Positions 1 to 5,872 of a stretch of DNA of 7,187 nucleotides are shown one piece after another. Source of the stretch: AC-69 sp044867345. Its GTDB lineage: Bacteria > Actinomycetota > UBA4738 > HRBIN12. The stretch is from contig JBIOUU010000092.1 in the NCBI GenBank assembly GCA_044867345.1, positions 1 through 7,187 of the forward strand, read 5' to 3'. How positions within the stretch are numbered: position 1 is the first letter of the stretch; each line of letters begins with the position of its first letter. Made by a program: the position numbers and the translations under genes. A model generated the notes under the pieces. The model did no database searches. It was not told the origin of the DNA and was given only the letters and a program-made list of their open reading frames with translations.

Positions 1-151
1 CGGCCGGGCCCGCGTCGTCGACGCGGGCCCGGCCCTCGACCGCGCCGTCGCCCTGCTCGCGGAGAAGTACCCCCAGTACGCGGCCGGCCCTCCGCCCGGT
101 CCGGCCGTCCTCATCGACGTCGAGACGTGGCGGTGGTGGTCCTCCAGCTGA
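1..151 (+). CDS. C-terminal fragment of a PPOX-class F420-dependent oxidoreductase-like protein
   Basis: This is the 3' end of a gene that begins outside the window. The reading frame starts at base 2 and gives 49 residues before a TGA at 149-151. Visible features are an AEKYPQY segment, a proline-rich turn, a hydrophobic VLIDV strand and a tryptophan-rich end (WRWWSSS). This ending resembles what I recall of actinobacterial flavin-reductase-fold proteins of the PPOX class, Rv0121c-like, which bind the deazaflavin F420. If so, it would be a soluble oxidoreductase; its substrate cannot be told from this piece. The catalytic and cofactor-binding parts lie upstream and are not visible, so the call rests on C-terminal resemblance alone. 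A strong hairpin follows the stop within 2 bases, which suggests the transcript ends here and that the gene is not cotranscribed with the rhomboid gene. Confidence 0.6.
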   Translation, partial: GRARVVDAGPALDRAVALLAEKYPQYAAGPPPGPAVLIDVETWRWWSSS

Positions 152-153
152 TC

Positions 154-178
154 GGCCGGCAGGGCTGAGCCCTCGGCC
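154..178 (+). terminator. G+C-rich stem-loop after the PPOX-like gene
   Basis: GGCCG (154-158) pairs with CGGCC (174-178) and AGGGC (161-165) pairs with GCCCT (169-173), around a TGA triloop. The result is a 10-bp stem interrupted by a two-base bulge (159-160). It starts 2 bases after the stop codon. No T-tract follows, so this is not a canonical intrinsic terminator. U-less hairpins of this kind have been proposed as terminators in high-GC actinobacteria. Function is inferred from position and pairing only. Confidence 0.4.
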
Positions 179-224
179 CCGATCGCGACCGGTTCCTCGA
201 CCCGGCGTACCTTCGCGGAGCCCG

Positions 225-230
225 TAGGAT
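225..230 (+). promoter_or_regulatory. Candidate -10 element of the rhomboid gene
   Basis: TAGGAT fits the TANNNT form of actinobacterial -10 elements. It ends 7 bases before the in-frame ATG at 238, so transcription would begin at or next to that ATG and give a leaderless mRNA. No convincing -35 hexamer sits 16-19 bases upstream. The competing reading is ATG 229 with a GGAG Shine-Dalgarno at 217-220, spaced 8 bases. The two readings exclude each other, because the TAGGAT overlaps ATG 229. Confidence 0.35.
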
Positions 231-1170
231 GGCCGGGATGTCCGAGGAGACCGGTCAACGGCCGGGGGCGCCGCCTGCGGTCGAGTACTGCTACCGCCAC
301 CCGAACGTGCAGACCGGCGTGCACTGCACCCGGTGCAACCGGCCGATCTGTCCCGAGTGCATGACCCCGGCCCCGGTCGGCTACCAGTGCCCGGAATGCG
401 TCGAGCAGGCCCGCCGCGAGTTCCGCCGGGGCCCGGGTCGCCGCGTCGCGACCGGAGGGATCACGGCGACCAAGGTCCTGCTGGCGGCGCTGTTCGCCGT
501 GTTCGCGCTGGAGCTGCTGGTCGGCGGTGCGAACGCGCTCTTCCAGGGTCCTCCCGAACGCGCGCTGATCCGCCTGGGCGCGATGCAGCCGTTCCTCATC
601 GCGGACGGGCAGTACTGGCGGTTGCTCTCGGCGATCTTCCTGCACGCCGGCCTGCTGCACATCGCGTTCAACGCGTATGCGCTCTGGATCTTCGGGGCGG
701 CCATGGAGCAGGCGCTCGGTCGAACGCGGTTCCTGTTGGTGTTCTTCGTCACCGGGTTCCTGGCCAGCGCCGCGTCCTACGTGTTCGGACCCTTGCAGTC
801 CGTCGGCGTGGGGGCGTCGGGGGCGATCTTCGGCGTCTTCGGCGCGTTCATCGCCTACAACTATCGGCGGCGGGACCTGGCCCAGGCCGCGGCCAACCTG
901 CGATGGGCCCTGATGCTGATCCTGCTCAACGCCCTGCTTACGCTGGGGATCCGCCAGATCGACTGGCGGGCACACCTGGGCGGGCTGGTGGCGGGGGTCG
1001 CCGCCGGCGTGGTGGCCGAGGGGTGGGGAGACCGCCGAACCAGGAGGGTCGTCCTGATCGCCGGGTTCGCCGCGTTGGTGGCGATCGGGGTGGCCCTCGT
1101 GGCCTGGCGAACCGCGGACATCCGCGCGCTCCCGGTCTTCCAGCGCGCGGTGGCCTTCTTCGGCTCCTGA
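229..1170 (+). CDS. Rhomboid family intramembrane serine protease with N-terminal zinc-binding module
   Basis: Rhomboids are polytopic membrane proteases that cut transmembrane helices within the bilayer. Residues about 21-57 hold a cysteine/histidine module: C21/H24, C33/C36, C41/C44 and C54/C57, all in CxxC or CxxH pairs. This resembles a B-box-type zinc finger and probably binds two metal ions. A basic linker (residues 62-72) follows, then the rhomboid domain. That domain has WR at 130-131, the HxxxN motif at H144-N148 (H139 just before it), GASG with nucleophile S197, and catalytic H249 in AHLGG. About seven hydrophobic segments span residues 81-293, giving a usual length for actinobacterial family members. 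The first Met (229) has a GGAG upstream at 217-220. Met 4 (base 238) is an equally good start if the message is leaderless. All catalytic residues are present, so it should be active. Its substrate is unknown, and it stands alone on the plus strand, converging with the next gene. Confidence 0.93.
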   Translation: MAGMSEETGQRPGAPPAVEYCYRHPNVQTGVHCTRCNRPICPECMTPAPVGYQCPECVEQARREFRRGPGRRVATGGITATKVLLAALFAVFALELLVGGANALFQGPPERALIRLGAMQPFLIADGQYWRLLSAIFLHAGLLHIAFNAYALWIFGAAMEQALGRTRFLLVFFVTGFLASAASYVFGPLQSVGVGASGAIFGVFGAFIAYNYRRRDLAQAAANLRWALMLILLNALLTLGIRQIDWRAHLGGLVAGVAAGVVAEGWGDRRTRRVVLIAGFAALVAIGVALVAWRTADIRALPVFQRAVAFFGS

Positions 1171-1176
1171 CGAGAG

Positions 1177-1215
1177 GTCCGGGCCCTGCGGACGGGGCGC
1201 GCCAACCTAGCGCGC
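1177..1215. terminator. Weak hairpins between convergent genes
   Basis: The 57-base gap between the two convergent stop codons holds two short inverted repeats. GTCCG (1177-1181) pairs with CGGAC (1189-1193) over a 7-base loop. GCGCG (1197-1201) pairs with CGCGC (1211-1215) over a 9-base loop. Both stems are only 5 bp and neither is followed by a T-run. Short stems arise easily in G+C-rich DNA, so a role as a bidirectional terminator is suggested by location rather than by strength. Confidence 0.25.
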
Positions 1216-1227
1216 GTTCCGCGATCC

Positions 1228-1680
1228 TCAGCCGGGGCGGAACGACGGGAGCCCATCGGAGGGCTCGGACACCGTGACGGTCTCCACGCCGAGGAGCTCG
1301 GCGAGTCGGGCCGAGGCCCGGTTGTATCCGTCCCGATCCCACGACACGACCGCGTCGGCCACCGTTCCGGTCCCGTCGATGACGAAGAGCGTCGGCACCG
1401 CCTCGATCCCGTAGGCGTTGGACGCCTCGTAGGGAGGAAGGTCCGGGACGGCCGGGACGTCCATCCCGAACTCGCGTCCGAACCGCTCCAGGGCATCGGG
1501 CGGGTCCTGGCCCACGCCGACCACGCGTCCCGGGTACGCCCTGGCCATCGCGTCGACCTTCGGCGCCGCCATCTGGCACACCGGGCAGGTCACCTTGTAG
1601 AACACCACGGCAAGTGCCCCATCGCCGAACTGCACCCCGGCAAGCGGCGGCGCGGGCCGGCCAACCTCGATCGGTCCCAC
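1228..1680 (-). CDS. Thioredoxin-fold protein (TlpA/redoxin-like) with a CPVC active site
   Basis: This 150-residue protein probably acts as a thiol-disulfide oxidoreductase or redoxin. A VVFYKV strand (residues 25-30) leads into TCPVC, with C32 and C35 forming a CxxC redox pair. IEAVPTLFVID (92-102) supplies the cis-proline (P96) that faces the active site in thioredoxin folds. The spacing of these elements fits the TlpA/AhpC-TSA group. The N-terminus is not hydrophobic, so there is no visible signal peptide or anchor; the protein is predicted to be cytoplasmic, unlike classic periplasmic or extracytoplasmic TlpA proteins. The start is a GTG (1680-1678) with no Shine-Dalgarno, directly downstream of a TATCCT hexamer. 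This looks like a leaderless start. The gene lies 59 bases downstream of pheA but seems to have its own promoter. The partner or substrate is unknown. A thiol-peroxidase-like role is possible but unproven. Confidence 0.8.
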   Translation of the reverse strand: MGPIEVGRPAPPLAGVQFGDGALAVVFYKVTCPVCQMAAPKVDAMARAYPGRVVGVGQDPPDALERFGREFGMDVPAVPDLPPYEASNAYGIEAVPTLFVIDGTGTVADAVVSWDRDGYNRASARLAELLGVETVTVSEPSDGLPSFRPG

Positions 1681-1686
1681 GAACCA

Positions 1687-1692
1687 AGGATA
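1687..1692 (-). promoter_or_regulatory. Candidate -10 element for a leaderless thioredoxin-fold gene
   Basis: On the minus strand, TATCCT occupies 1692-1687 and six bases separate it from the GTG start at 1680. If the last T is at -7, the usual position, transcription begins exactly on the G of the start codon. The absence of any Shine-Dalgarno between stop and start supports this reading. No recognisable -35 lies at normal spacing. Confidence 0.42.
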
Positions 1693-1706
1693 TCGGCCGG
1701 CCCGGT

Positions 1707-1742
1707 TAGGCCGCCCTCGGTTCGCCTGCCGGCAGCGGCCTA
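1707..1742 (-). terminator. Stem-loop that includes the pheA stop codon
   Basis: TAGGCCGC at 1707-1714 is the exact reverse complement of GCGGCCTA at 1735-1742. This gives a perfect 8-bp stem with a 20-base loop, and the loop itself contains most of a CTGCCGGCAG palindrome (1726-1735). On the minus strand the first stem arm begins with the pheA stop codon TAG, so the hairpin can form only after the ribosome has left. No T-run follows. It may end or stabilise the pheA transcript and insulate the next gene's promoter. Confidence 0.38.
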
Positions 1743-2561
1743 GACGGGCCCCTTGGACCCGGGGTAGGAGCCCAGGACCTTCAGCATCGACGTGTGCAGG
1801 CGTACCTCGTCGAGGGCCGCGAGCACGTCGGGGTCGTCGGCGGCCCGCTCGATGTCGAGGTAGAAGACGTACTCGAACGGCGCGCCCCGTCGGGGCCGGG
1901 ACTCGAGCTTGGTCATGTTGATCCCGTGGTCGGCGAACGGCTTGAGCGAGGCCAAGAGCGACCCGGGACGGTCGTGCACCGCCATCACGAGCGAGGTCTT
2001 GTCGGCGCTGCCGAGCCCGGCATCCCTGGTCCCGATGACCGCGAACTTCGTGAAGTTGTCCGGAACCGACTGGATCCGTTCGGCCAGGACCACGAGCCCG
2101 AGCTTGACCGCGGCCTCGACGCTGGCGATCGCCGCATCCTCGGTCCGGCCGGACTCCGCCACCATCCGGGCCGCGCCGGCCGTATCGTGCACCGGGACCG
2201 GCTCGATCCGGTGGGCGGCCAGGAAGTCCTCGCTCTGGGCGAGAGCCTGCCAGTGCGAGAAGGCCCGGGTGACCCCTTCGAGGCGCGCGCCGGGGTTGGC
2301 CACGAGCGCGTGGTCCACGCGGATCACGACCTCGCCCGAGACCCTGACCAGGCTGCTGTTCAGCAGCAGCTCATACGTTTCGTTCACCGAGCCGGCCTGG
2401 GAGTTCTCGACCGGCACGACGCCGAAGTCCGCCTCGCCGCTCGTCACCCGGGAGAAGACGATGTGCACCGTGTCGCACGGCATGGCTTGGGCGTCGGGGA
2501 ACAACGTGAGGACGGCGGTCTCGCTGAACGCGCCCGGTTCGCCTTGGTAGGCAACCCTCAT
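1740..2561 (-). CDS. pheA: Prephenate dehydratase, monofunctional, with C-terminal ACT domain
   Basis: The enzyme converts prephenate to phenylpyruvate with loss of water and CO2, the step that commits chorismate-derived carbon to phenylalanine; it is cytoplasmic. At 273 residues it has the usual length for the monofunctional form and lacks a chorismate mutase domain. The N-terminus AYQGEPGAFSE (4-14) is typical. GVVPVENS (47-54) is the family signature, followed by the SHxQALAQ block (102-109). The catalytic TRF motif appears as TKF at T171-K172-F173 within DNFTKF: Thr and Phe are kept and Arg is replaced by Lys. The ACT domain (about 189-265) keeps RPGSL (198-202) and ESRP (220-223), the phenylalanine-binding signatures, so feedback inhibition by phenylalanine is expected. 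The ATG start has no Shine-Dalgarno, but a TACCCT hexamer sits 9 bases upstream. It lies 39 bases after tadC on the same strand with no strong hairpin between, so some readthrough is possible. Confidence 0.95.
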   Translation of the reverse strand: MRVAYQGEPGAFSETAVLTLFPDAQAMPCDTVHIVFSRVTSGEADFGVVPVENSQAGSVNETYELLLNSSLVRVSGEVVIRVDHALVANPGARLEGVTRAFSHWQALAQSEDFLAAHRIEPVPVHDTAGAARMVAESGRTEDAAIASVEAAVKLGLVVLAERIQSVPDNFTKFAVIGTRDAGLGSADKTSLVMAVHDRPGSLLASLKPFADHGINMTKLESRPRRGAPFEYVFYLDIERAADDPDVLAALDEVRLHTSMLKVLGSYPGSKGPV

Positions 2562-2570
2562 GACGACCGA

Positions 2571-2576
2571 AGGGTA
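2571..2576 (-). promoter_or_regulatory. Candidate -10 element of pheA
   Basis: TACCCT (2576-2571 on the minus strand) fits TANNNT and lies 9 bases before the pheA ATG, predicting a leader of about 3 bases. GGGACC (2598-2593), 16 bases further upstream, matches three positions of a TTGACA -35 box. No ribosome binding site is visible in the 39-base gap. The position is consistent with a promoter independent of the tad operon, but the match is short. Confidence 0.38.
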
Positions 2577-2600
2577 GCAGCGCCTGCCGGCCGGTCCCGT

Positions 2601-3551
2601 CTAGTGGTGCTGAGAGAAGAACTCGAAGATCTTGATGGCCCCCGGCCCGAGGATCACGACGAACATCGCCGGCAGGATCATGAAGATCATCGGGAACAGG
2701 AGCTTGACCGGAACCTTCTGCGCCGACTCCTCGGCCCGCTGACGCCGCTTGTGCCGCAGCTCTTGCGCCTGAGCCCGGAGGACGTTGGCGATGCCCACGC
2801 CGTACCGGTCGGCCTGGATCATCGACAGGACGAACCCGTCCAGCTCGGTGATCTCCGTCCGGTCGCTGAGGTTGCGGAACGCGTCCACCCGGCTCACGCC
2901 GATCTGCATCTCTTGGAGCAGCCGGGCGAGCTCCTGGGACAGGGGCCCCTCGACGTTGCGAACCACCTGGGCCATCGCCGCGTCGAACCCCAGCCCCGCC
3001 TCCACGCTGATGGTCAGGAGGTCCATCGTGTCGGATAGGGCGTTGCGGATCTCCTTCTGGCGCTTGGACGCCCGGGCCGACACCGTCGCGCTCGGGAGCG
3101 TGTATCCGACCAGGGTGAAGATGACGACCGCGAAGACGAACAGCGGGCCGGACAACGAAAGGAGGGAGGCGAGGGCGAAGCCACCCACCATCCCACCGAT
3201 CCCCAGGATGATCTTCAAGGCCACGATCCGCTCTGCGGTCAGGCCCGGCGGGTTCCCCGCCAGCACGATGAGTCGCTGGATCCTTCGAGGAAGGTCGATG
3301 GGCGTGGCCCGGGCCAGGCCGTGCGCCAGCCTTCCGGCGAAGGGCAGGGCCAGCCGCTCCAGCGCGGACCGCTTCAGCTGCTCCTCCCGGATGTTGAGTC
3401 CCTCCGGCACCGCCCCCACGTGGCTCTGGAGCATGGTGACGGCCCGGCGGGACTTGCCGTTCAGGACCATGTCCACGGCCAGGCCCAGCATGAAGATGGT
3501 CAGGAACGTACCGATCAGCGCGAGCACGAGCCAGATCTGGTTGTCAAACAT
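2601..3551 (-). CDS. tadC: TadC-like inner-membrane platform protein of the Tad/Flp pilus (GspF family)
   Basis: TadC is thought to pair with TadB to form the inner-membrane platform that couples TadA ATP hydrolysis to pilin insertion. This protein has 316 residues, the usual length for full-size TadC. An N-terminal membrane helix (about 5-27) is followed by a cytoplasmic stretch and a helix pair (about 112-152). Next comes the GspF/T2SSF cytoplasmic domain, with DLLTISVEAGLGFDAAM at 177-193 and a conserved GVGIANVLRAQAQ stretch at 251-263. A basic segment with RHKRRQR (266-272) leads into the last membrane helix (about 283-303). The ATG lies inside the end of tadB, with an 8-base overlap (3544-3551), so its translation is probably coupled to tadB. 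It is the last Tad gene of this block; the next gene downstream on the same strand is pheA. Assignment as TadC rather than TadB follows from gene order and the RAxxSAQKxPVKLLFP-like end, which fits TadC proteins. Confidence 0.92.
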   Translation of the reverse strand: MFDNQIWLVLALIGTFLTIFMLGLAVDMVLNGKSRRAVTMLQSHVGAVPEGLNIREEQLKRSALERLALPFAGRLAHGLARATPIDLPRRIQRLIVLAGNPPGLTAERIVALKIILGIGGMVGGFALASLLSLSGPLFVFAVVIFTLVGYTLPSATVSARASKRQKEIRNALSDTMDLLTISVEAGLGFDAAMAQVVRNVEGPLSQELARLLQEMQIGVSRVDAFRNLSDRTEITELDGFVLSMIQADRYGVGIANVLRAQAQELRHKRRQRAEESAQKVPVKLLFPMIFMILPAMFVVILGPGAIKIFEFFSQHH

Positions 3552-4542
3552 CGATCTTCACGATCCTTGTCATCACGAAGATCCCCAGCCCCATGAGCGT
3601 GCTGCCCGCGATGAGCAGGATCCGCCCGATCGTGGTGCTGAAGAGCAGGCCGACGTAGTCCGGGTTCACCACCATGAGGTACAGGAACAGGAGGAATGGC
3701 AGGGCGCTCAGGATGGCGATGGAGAACCGTCCCTCGGCCGATAGGACCTTCACCTGGCGCATGATGTAGGCGCGCTCCCGGACCGTGGTGGCCACGATGT
3801 CCAGGACCTCGGCCAGGTTGCCCCCGACCTCCCGCTGGATGTTGACCGCCATGACCGCCCAGCGCAGGTCCTCGCTGTTGATACGGTCCGCCATGGCCAC
3901 CAGGGCGTCGTCGACCCCGCGACCCAGCCGGATCTCCGACACGACCCGCTGGAACTCGGTCGCGGAGGGGTCGCTGATCTCCTTCGCCACCTGGTCCAGG
4001 GCCTGGAGGAAGCTGTGGCCGGCCCGCACGGAGCTCGCCAGGATCGACAGCACGTCCCCCAGCTGCTCGCTCATGGCCTTCTGGCGCTTGCCCCGGGCCC
4101 GCAGCAGCCAACCGTACGGGATCAGCGCCGCCAGGGCCGCGATGAACAGGACGAAGACGATGTTCGGCAGCAGGATCGTGCTGAAGACGCCACCGAGGAC
4201 GGCGCACACCGCTGTGAGCGCGACGAACTCGCCGGCCCGCATGGGGAGCCCGGCCTGTTCGAGCTTCTCGTCCAGGCGCACGCTGAACCCCGCTCCCGAG
4301 GCCAGTCGTTGGCCCGCCTGCACCAGGCCCGACGGCATCCACTGGGTCTCGGCCTTGGCCTCCTCCGCGGCCCTCCTGCCCCGGCGGCCCAGGATCAGCC
4401 GGGCGATGCTCTGCTGGCGCCGGCCCTTCTCCCGGATCGACAGGAGCATGACCCCGACGAGGAACGTCCCGGCGAAGACGGTGCCCAGGATGATGAGCAG
4501 CGAGGCGTCCGAGCCGAACAGGGCCTTGATCTGGTCGATCAT
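3544..4542 (-). CDS. tadB: TadB-like inner-membrane platform protein of the Tad/Flp pilus (GspF family)
   Basis: This 332-residue polytopic membrane protein is the second platform subunit. A hydrophobic helix near the N-terminus (about 15-35) is followed by a basic cytoplasmic stretch (37-60), two helices (about 107-147) and a GspF/T2SSF domain (about 160-285). The domain carries LGDVLSILASSVRAGHSF (161-178) and QREVGGNLAEVLD (236-248), both characteristic of TadB. Two C-terminal helices follow (about 272-292 and 307-325). The start ATG overlaps the tadA stop in an ATGA arrangement (4539-4542), so reinitiation or coupling with tadA is likely. A run of six G a few bases upstream could serve as a weak ribosome contact. 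Its end overlaps tadC by 8 bases. Length and domain order match full-size TadB, with no sign of truncation. Confidence 0.92.
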   Translation of the reverse strand: MIDQIKALFGSDASLLIILGTVFAGTFLVGVMLLSIREKGRRQQSIARLILGRRGRRAAEEAKAETQWMPSGLVQAGQRLASGAGFSVRLDEKLEQAGLPMRAGEFVALTAVCAVLGGVFSTILLPNIVFVLFIAALAALIPYGWLLRARGKRQKAMSEQLGDVLSILASSVRAGHSFLQALDQVAKEISDPSATEFQRVVSEIRLGRGVDDALVAMADRINSEDLRWAVMAVNIQREVGGNLAEVLDIVATTVRERAYIMRQVKVLSAEGRFSIAILSALPFLLFLYLMVVNPDYVGLLFSTTIGRILLIAGSTLMGLGIFVMTRIVKIDV

Positions 4543-5858
4543 GCGGTCCGACCCCCCGTCGGCGCGAAGACCTCGGCCGGGACCGCGACGCCCCGCTCGG
4601 CCAGCCGCTCCATGAACCGAGGACGCAGGCCGGTCGCCTTGAGCTGGCCGCGGAACTTGCCATCGTCGTCGATGCCGGCGCTGTAGTCGAACAGGAACAG
4701 GTCCTGGAGGGTGATCACGTCGCCCTCCATGCCCACGATCTCCGTGACGTGGGTGATGCGGCGGATCCCGTCCTTCATGCGCGCCTGGTGGACGATCAGT
4801 TGGATGGCCGCGGAGATCTGCTCCCGGATCGCGCGGATCCCCAGGTCCATGCCGGACATCATGGCCATGGTCTCCAGGCGGGACAGGGCGTCCCGGGGGG
4901 AGTTGGAGTGCACGGTCGAGATAGAACCGTCGTGGCCGGTGTTCATGGCCTGCATCATGTCGAGGGCCTCGCCGCCACGGACCTCACCGACCACGATCCG
5001 GTCGGGCCGCATGCGCAAGGCGTTTCGGACCAGGTCGCGGATGGTGACCTCGCCCCGCTGCTCGATGTTCGGTGGGCGGGACTCCAGCCGGACCACGTGG
5101 GGCTGCTGGAGCCGGAGCTCGGCCGAGTCCTCGATCGTGATGATCCGCTCGTCGTCGGGCAGGAACGAGGACAACACGTTCAGGGTCGTGGTCTTCCCGG
5201 CGCCGGTACCGCCGGAGACCAGGACGTTCAGGCGGCCCCGGACGCAGGCGTCGAGCAGGTCCACGGTCTGCCTGGTCATGGTGCCGAAGGAGATCAGGTC
5301 TTCGGCCTGGTAGGGGTCGGCGGAGAACTTCCGGATCGTCACGCACGCGCCGTCGATGGCGAGCGGCGGGATGATCGCGTTCACGCGCGAGCCGTCGGGC
5401 AGGCGCGCGTCCACGTAGGGCGACGCCTCGTCGACCCGGCGGCCGACCTTGCCCACGATCTTGTCGATGATCCGGCGGAGCTGACCGTCGTCGTGGAACT
5501 TCGCCCCGGACCAGTAGATCTTCCCGGCGCGCTCGACGTAGATCGAGTCCCACCCGTTCACCATGATCTCCGTGACGTCCGGGTCCCGGACGAAGGGCTC
5601 GAGCGGACCCAGGCCGAGGACGCTGTCCCCGATCTGCCGCACGATGAGCAGCTTCTCCTGCGCGGAGAGCCCCGACTCCTCCTCGTCGAGGAGCTCTCGG
5701 AGGCGCTGGTGCACCAGGCCCTCGAGCTCGGTGTCGGAGAGCGAGGCGTCGTAGAGCCGCGGACCGAGCACCTCGACGAGGCGCTCCTGGACGCGGATCC
5801 GGATCTCGGCGATCCGGTCCTTCGATTGTGCCTTGGCCAAGCGATCTGCGAGCGACAT
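4539..5858 (-). CDS. tadA: TadA/CpaF family secretion ATPase of the Tad pilus
   Basis: This cytoplasmic hexameric ATPase powers pilus assembly, and in some systems retraction, through TadB and TadC. It has 439 residues, the expected size. The N-terminal helical region (1-85) leads into the CpaF-type N-domain, with LGPLEPFVRDPDVTEIMVNG (83-102) and the Arg-rich DARLPDGSRVNAIIPPLA stretch (150-167). Walker A is GGTGAGKT (216-223). The Asp box is IITIEDSAEL (239-248). Walker B is RIVVGEVRG (287-295) with E292. The His box has H309 and H317 in TGHDG and STVHSN. All ATPase motifs are intact. The ATG is preceded by a perfect AGGAGG at 8 bases, the best Shine-Dalgarno in the window, which settles the start. 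The upstream neighbour is tadZ (no gap), and tadB overlaps its stop. CpaF and TadA are names for the same family; the tad naming is used here because of gene order. Confidence 0.97.
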   Translation of the reverse strand: MSLADRLAKAQSKDRIAEIRIRVQERLVEVLGPRLYDASLSDTELEGLVHQRLRELLDEEESGLSAQEKLLIVRQIGDSVLGLGPLEPFVRDPDVTEIMVNGWDSIYVERAGKIYWSGAKFHDDGQLRRIIDKIVGKVGRRVDEASPYVDARLPDGSRVNAIIPPLAIDGACVTIRKFSADPYQAEDLISFGTMTRQTVDLLDACVRGRLNVLVSGGTGAGKTTTLNVLSSFLPDDERIITIEDSAELRLQQPHVVRLESRPPNIEQRGEVTIRDLVRNALRMRPDRIVVGEVRGGEALDMMQAMNTGHDGSISTVHSNSPRDALSRLETMAMMSGMDLGIRAIREQISAAIQLIVHQARMKDGIRRITHVTEIVGMEGDVITLQDLFLFDYSAGIDDDGKFRGQLKATGLRPRFMERLAERGVAVPAEVFAPTGGRTA

Positions 5859-5866
5859 GTCGAGTT

Positions 5867-5872
5867 CCTCCT
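5867..5872 (-). promoter_or_regulatory. Consensus Shine-Dalgarno of tadA overlapping the tadZ stop codon
   Basis: On the minus strand AGGAGG (5872-5867) lies 8 bases before the tadA ATG. Its first two bases are the last two of the tadZ TAG stop (5873-5871). Ribosomes ending tadZ therefore sit directly on the tadA binding site, which favours coupled translation. It is the only perfect Shine-Dalgarno I noticed ahead of a gene in this window. Confidence 0.8.

Noticed and set aside
155..163. GCCGGCAGG repeated in three intergenic gaps (155-163, and on the minus strand 1725-1733 and 2583-2591) as a possible shared operator
   Set aside because: The same 9-mer also lies inside the tadC coding region (2668-2676), its distance to the start sites varies, and G+C-rich words recur by chance in this DNA.
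333..1277. An alternative plus-strand frame of 314 codons overlapping the rhomboid gene
   Set aside because: The rhomboid frame has all catalytic and zinc-binding motifs; the other frame is Arg/Pro/Gly-rich and shows none.
1794..3038. A 414-codon plus-strand frame opposite pheA and tadC
   Set aside because: It crosses two real genes and their intergenic gap and has the low-complexity composition of an antisense shadow.
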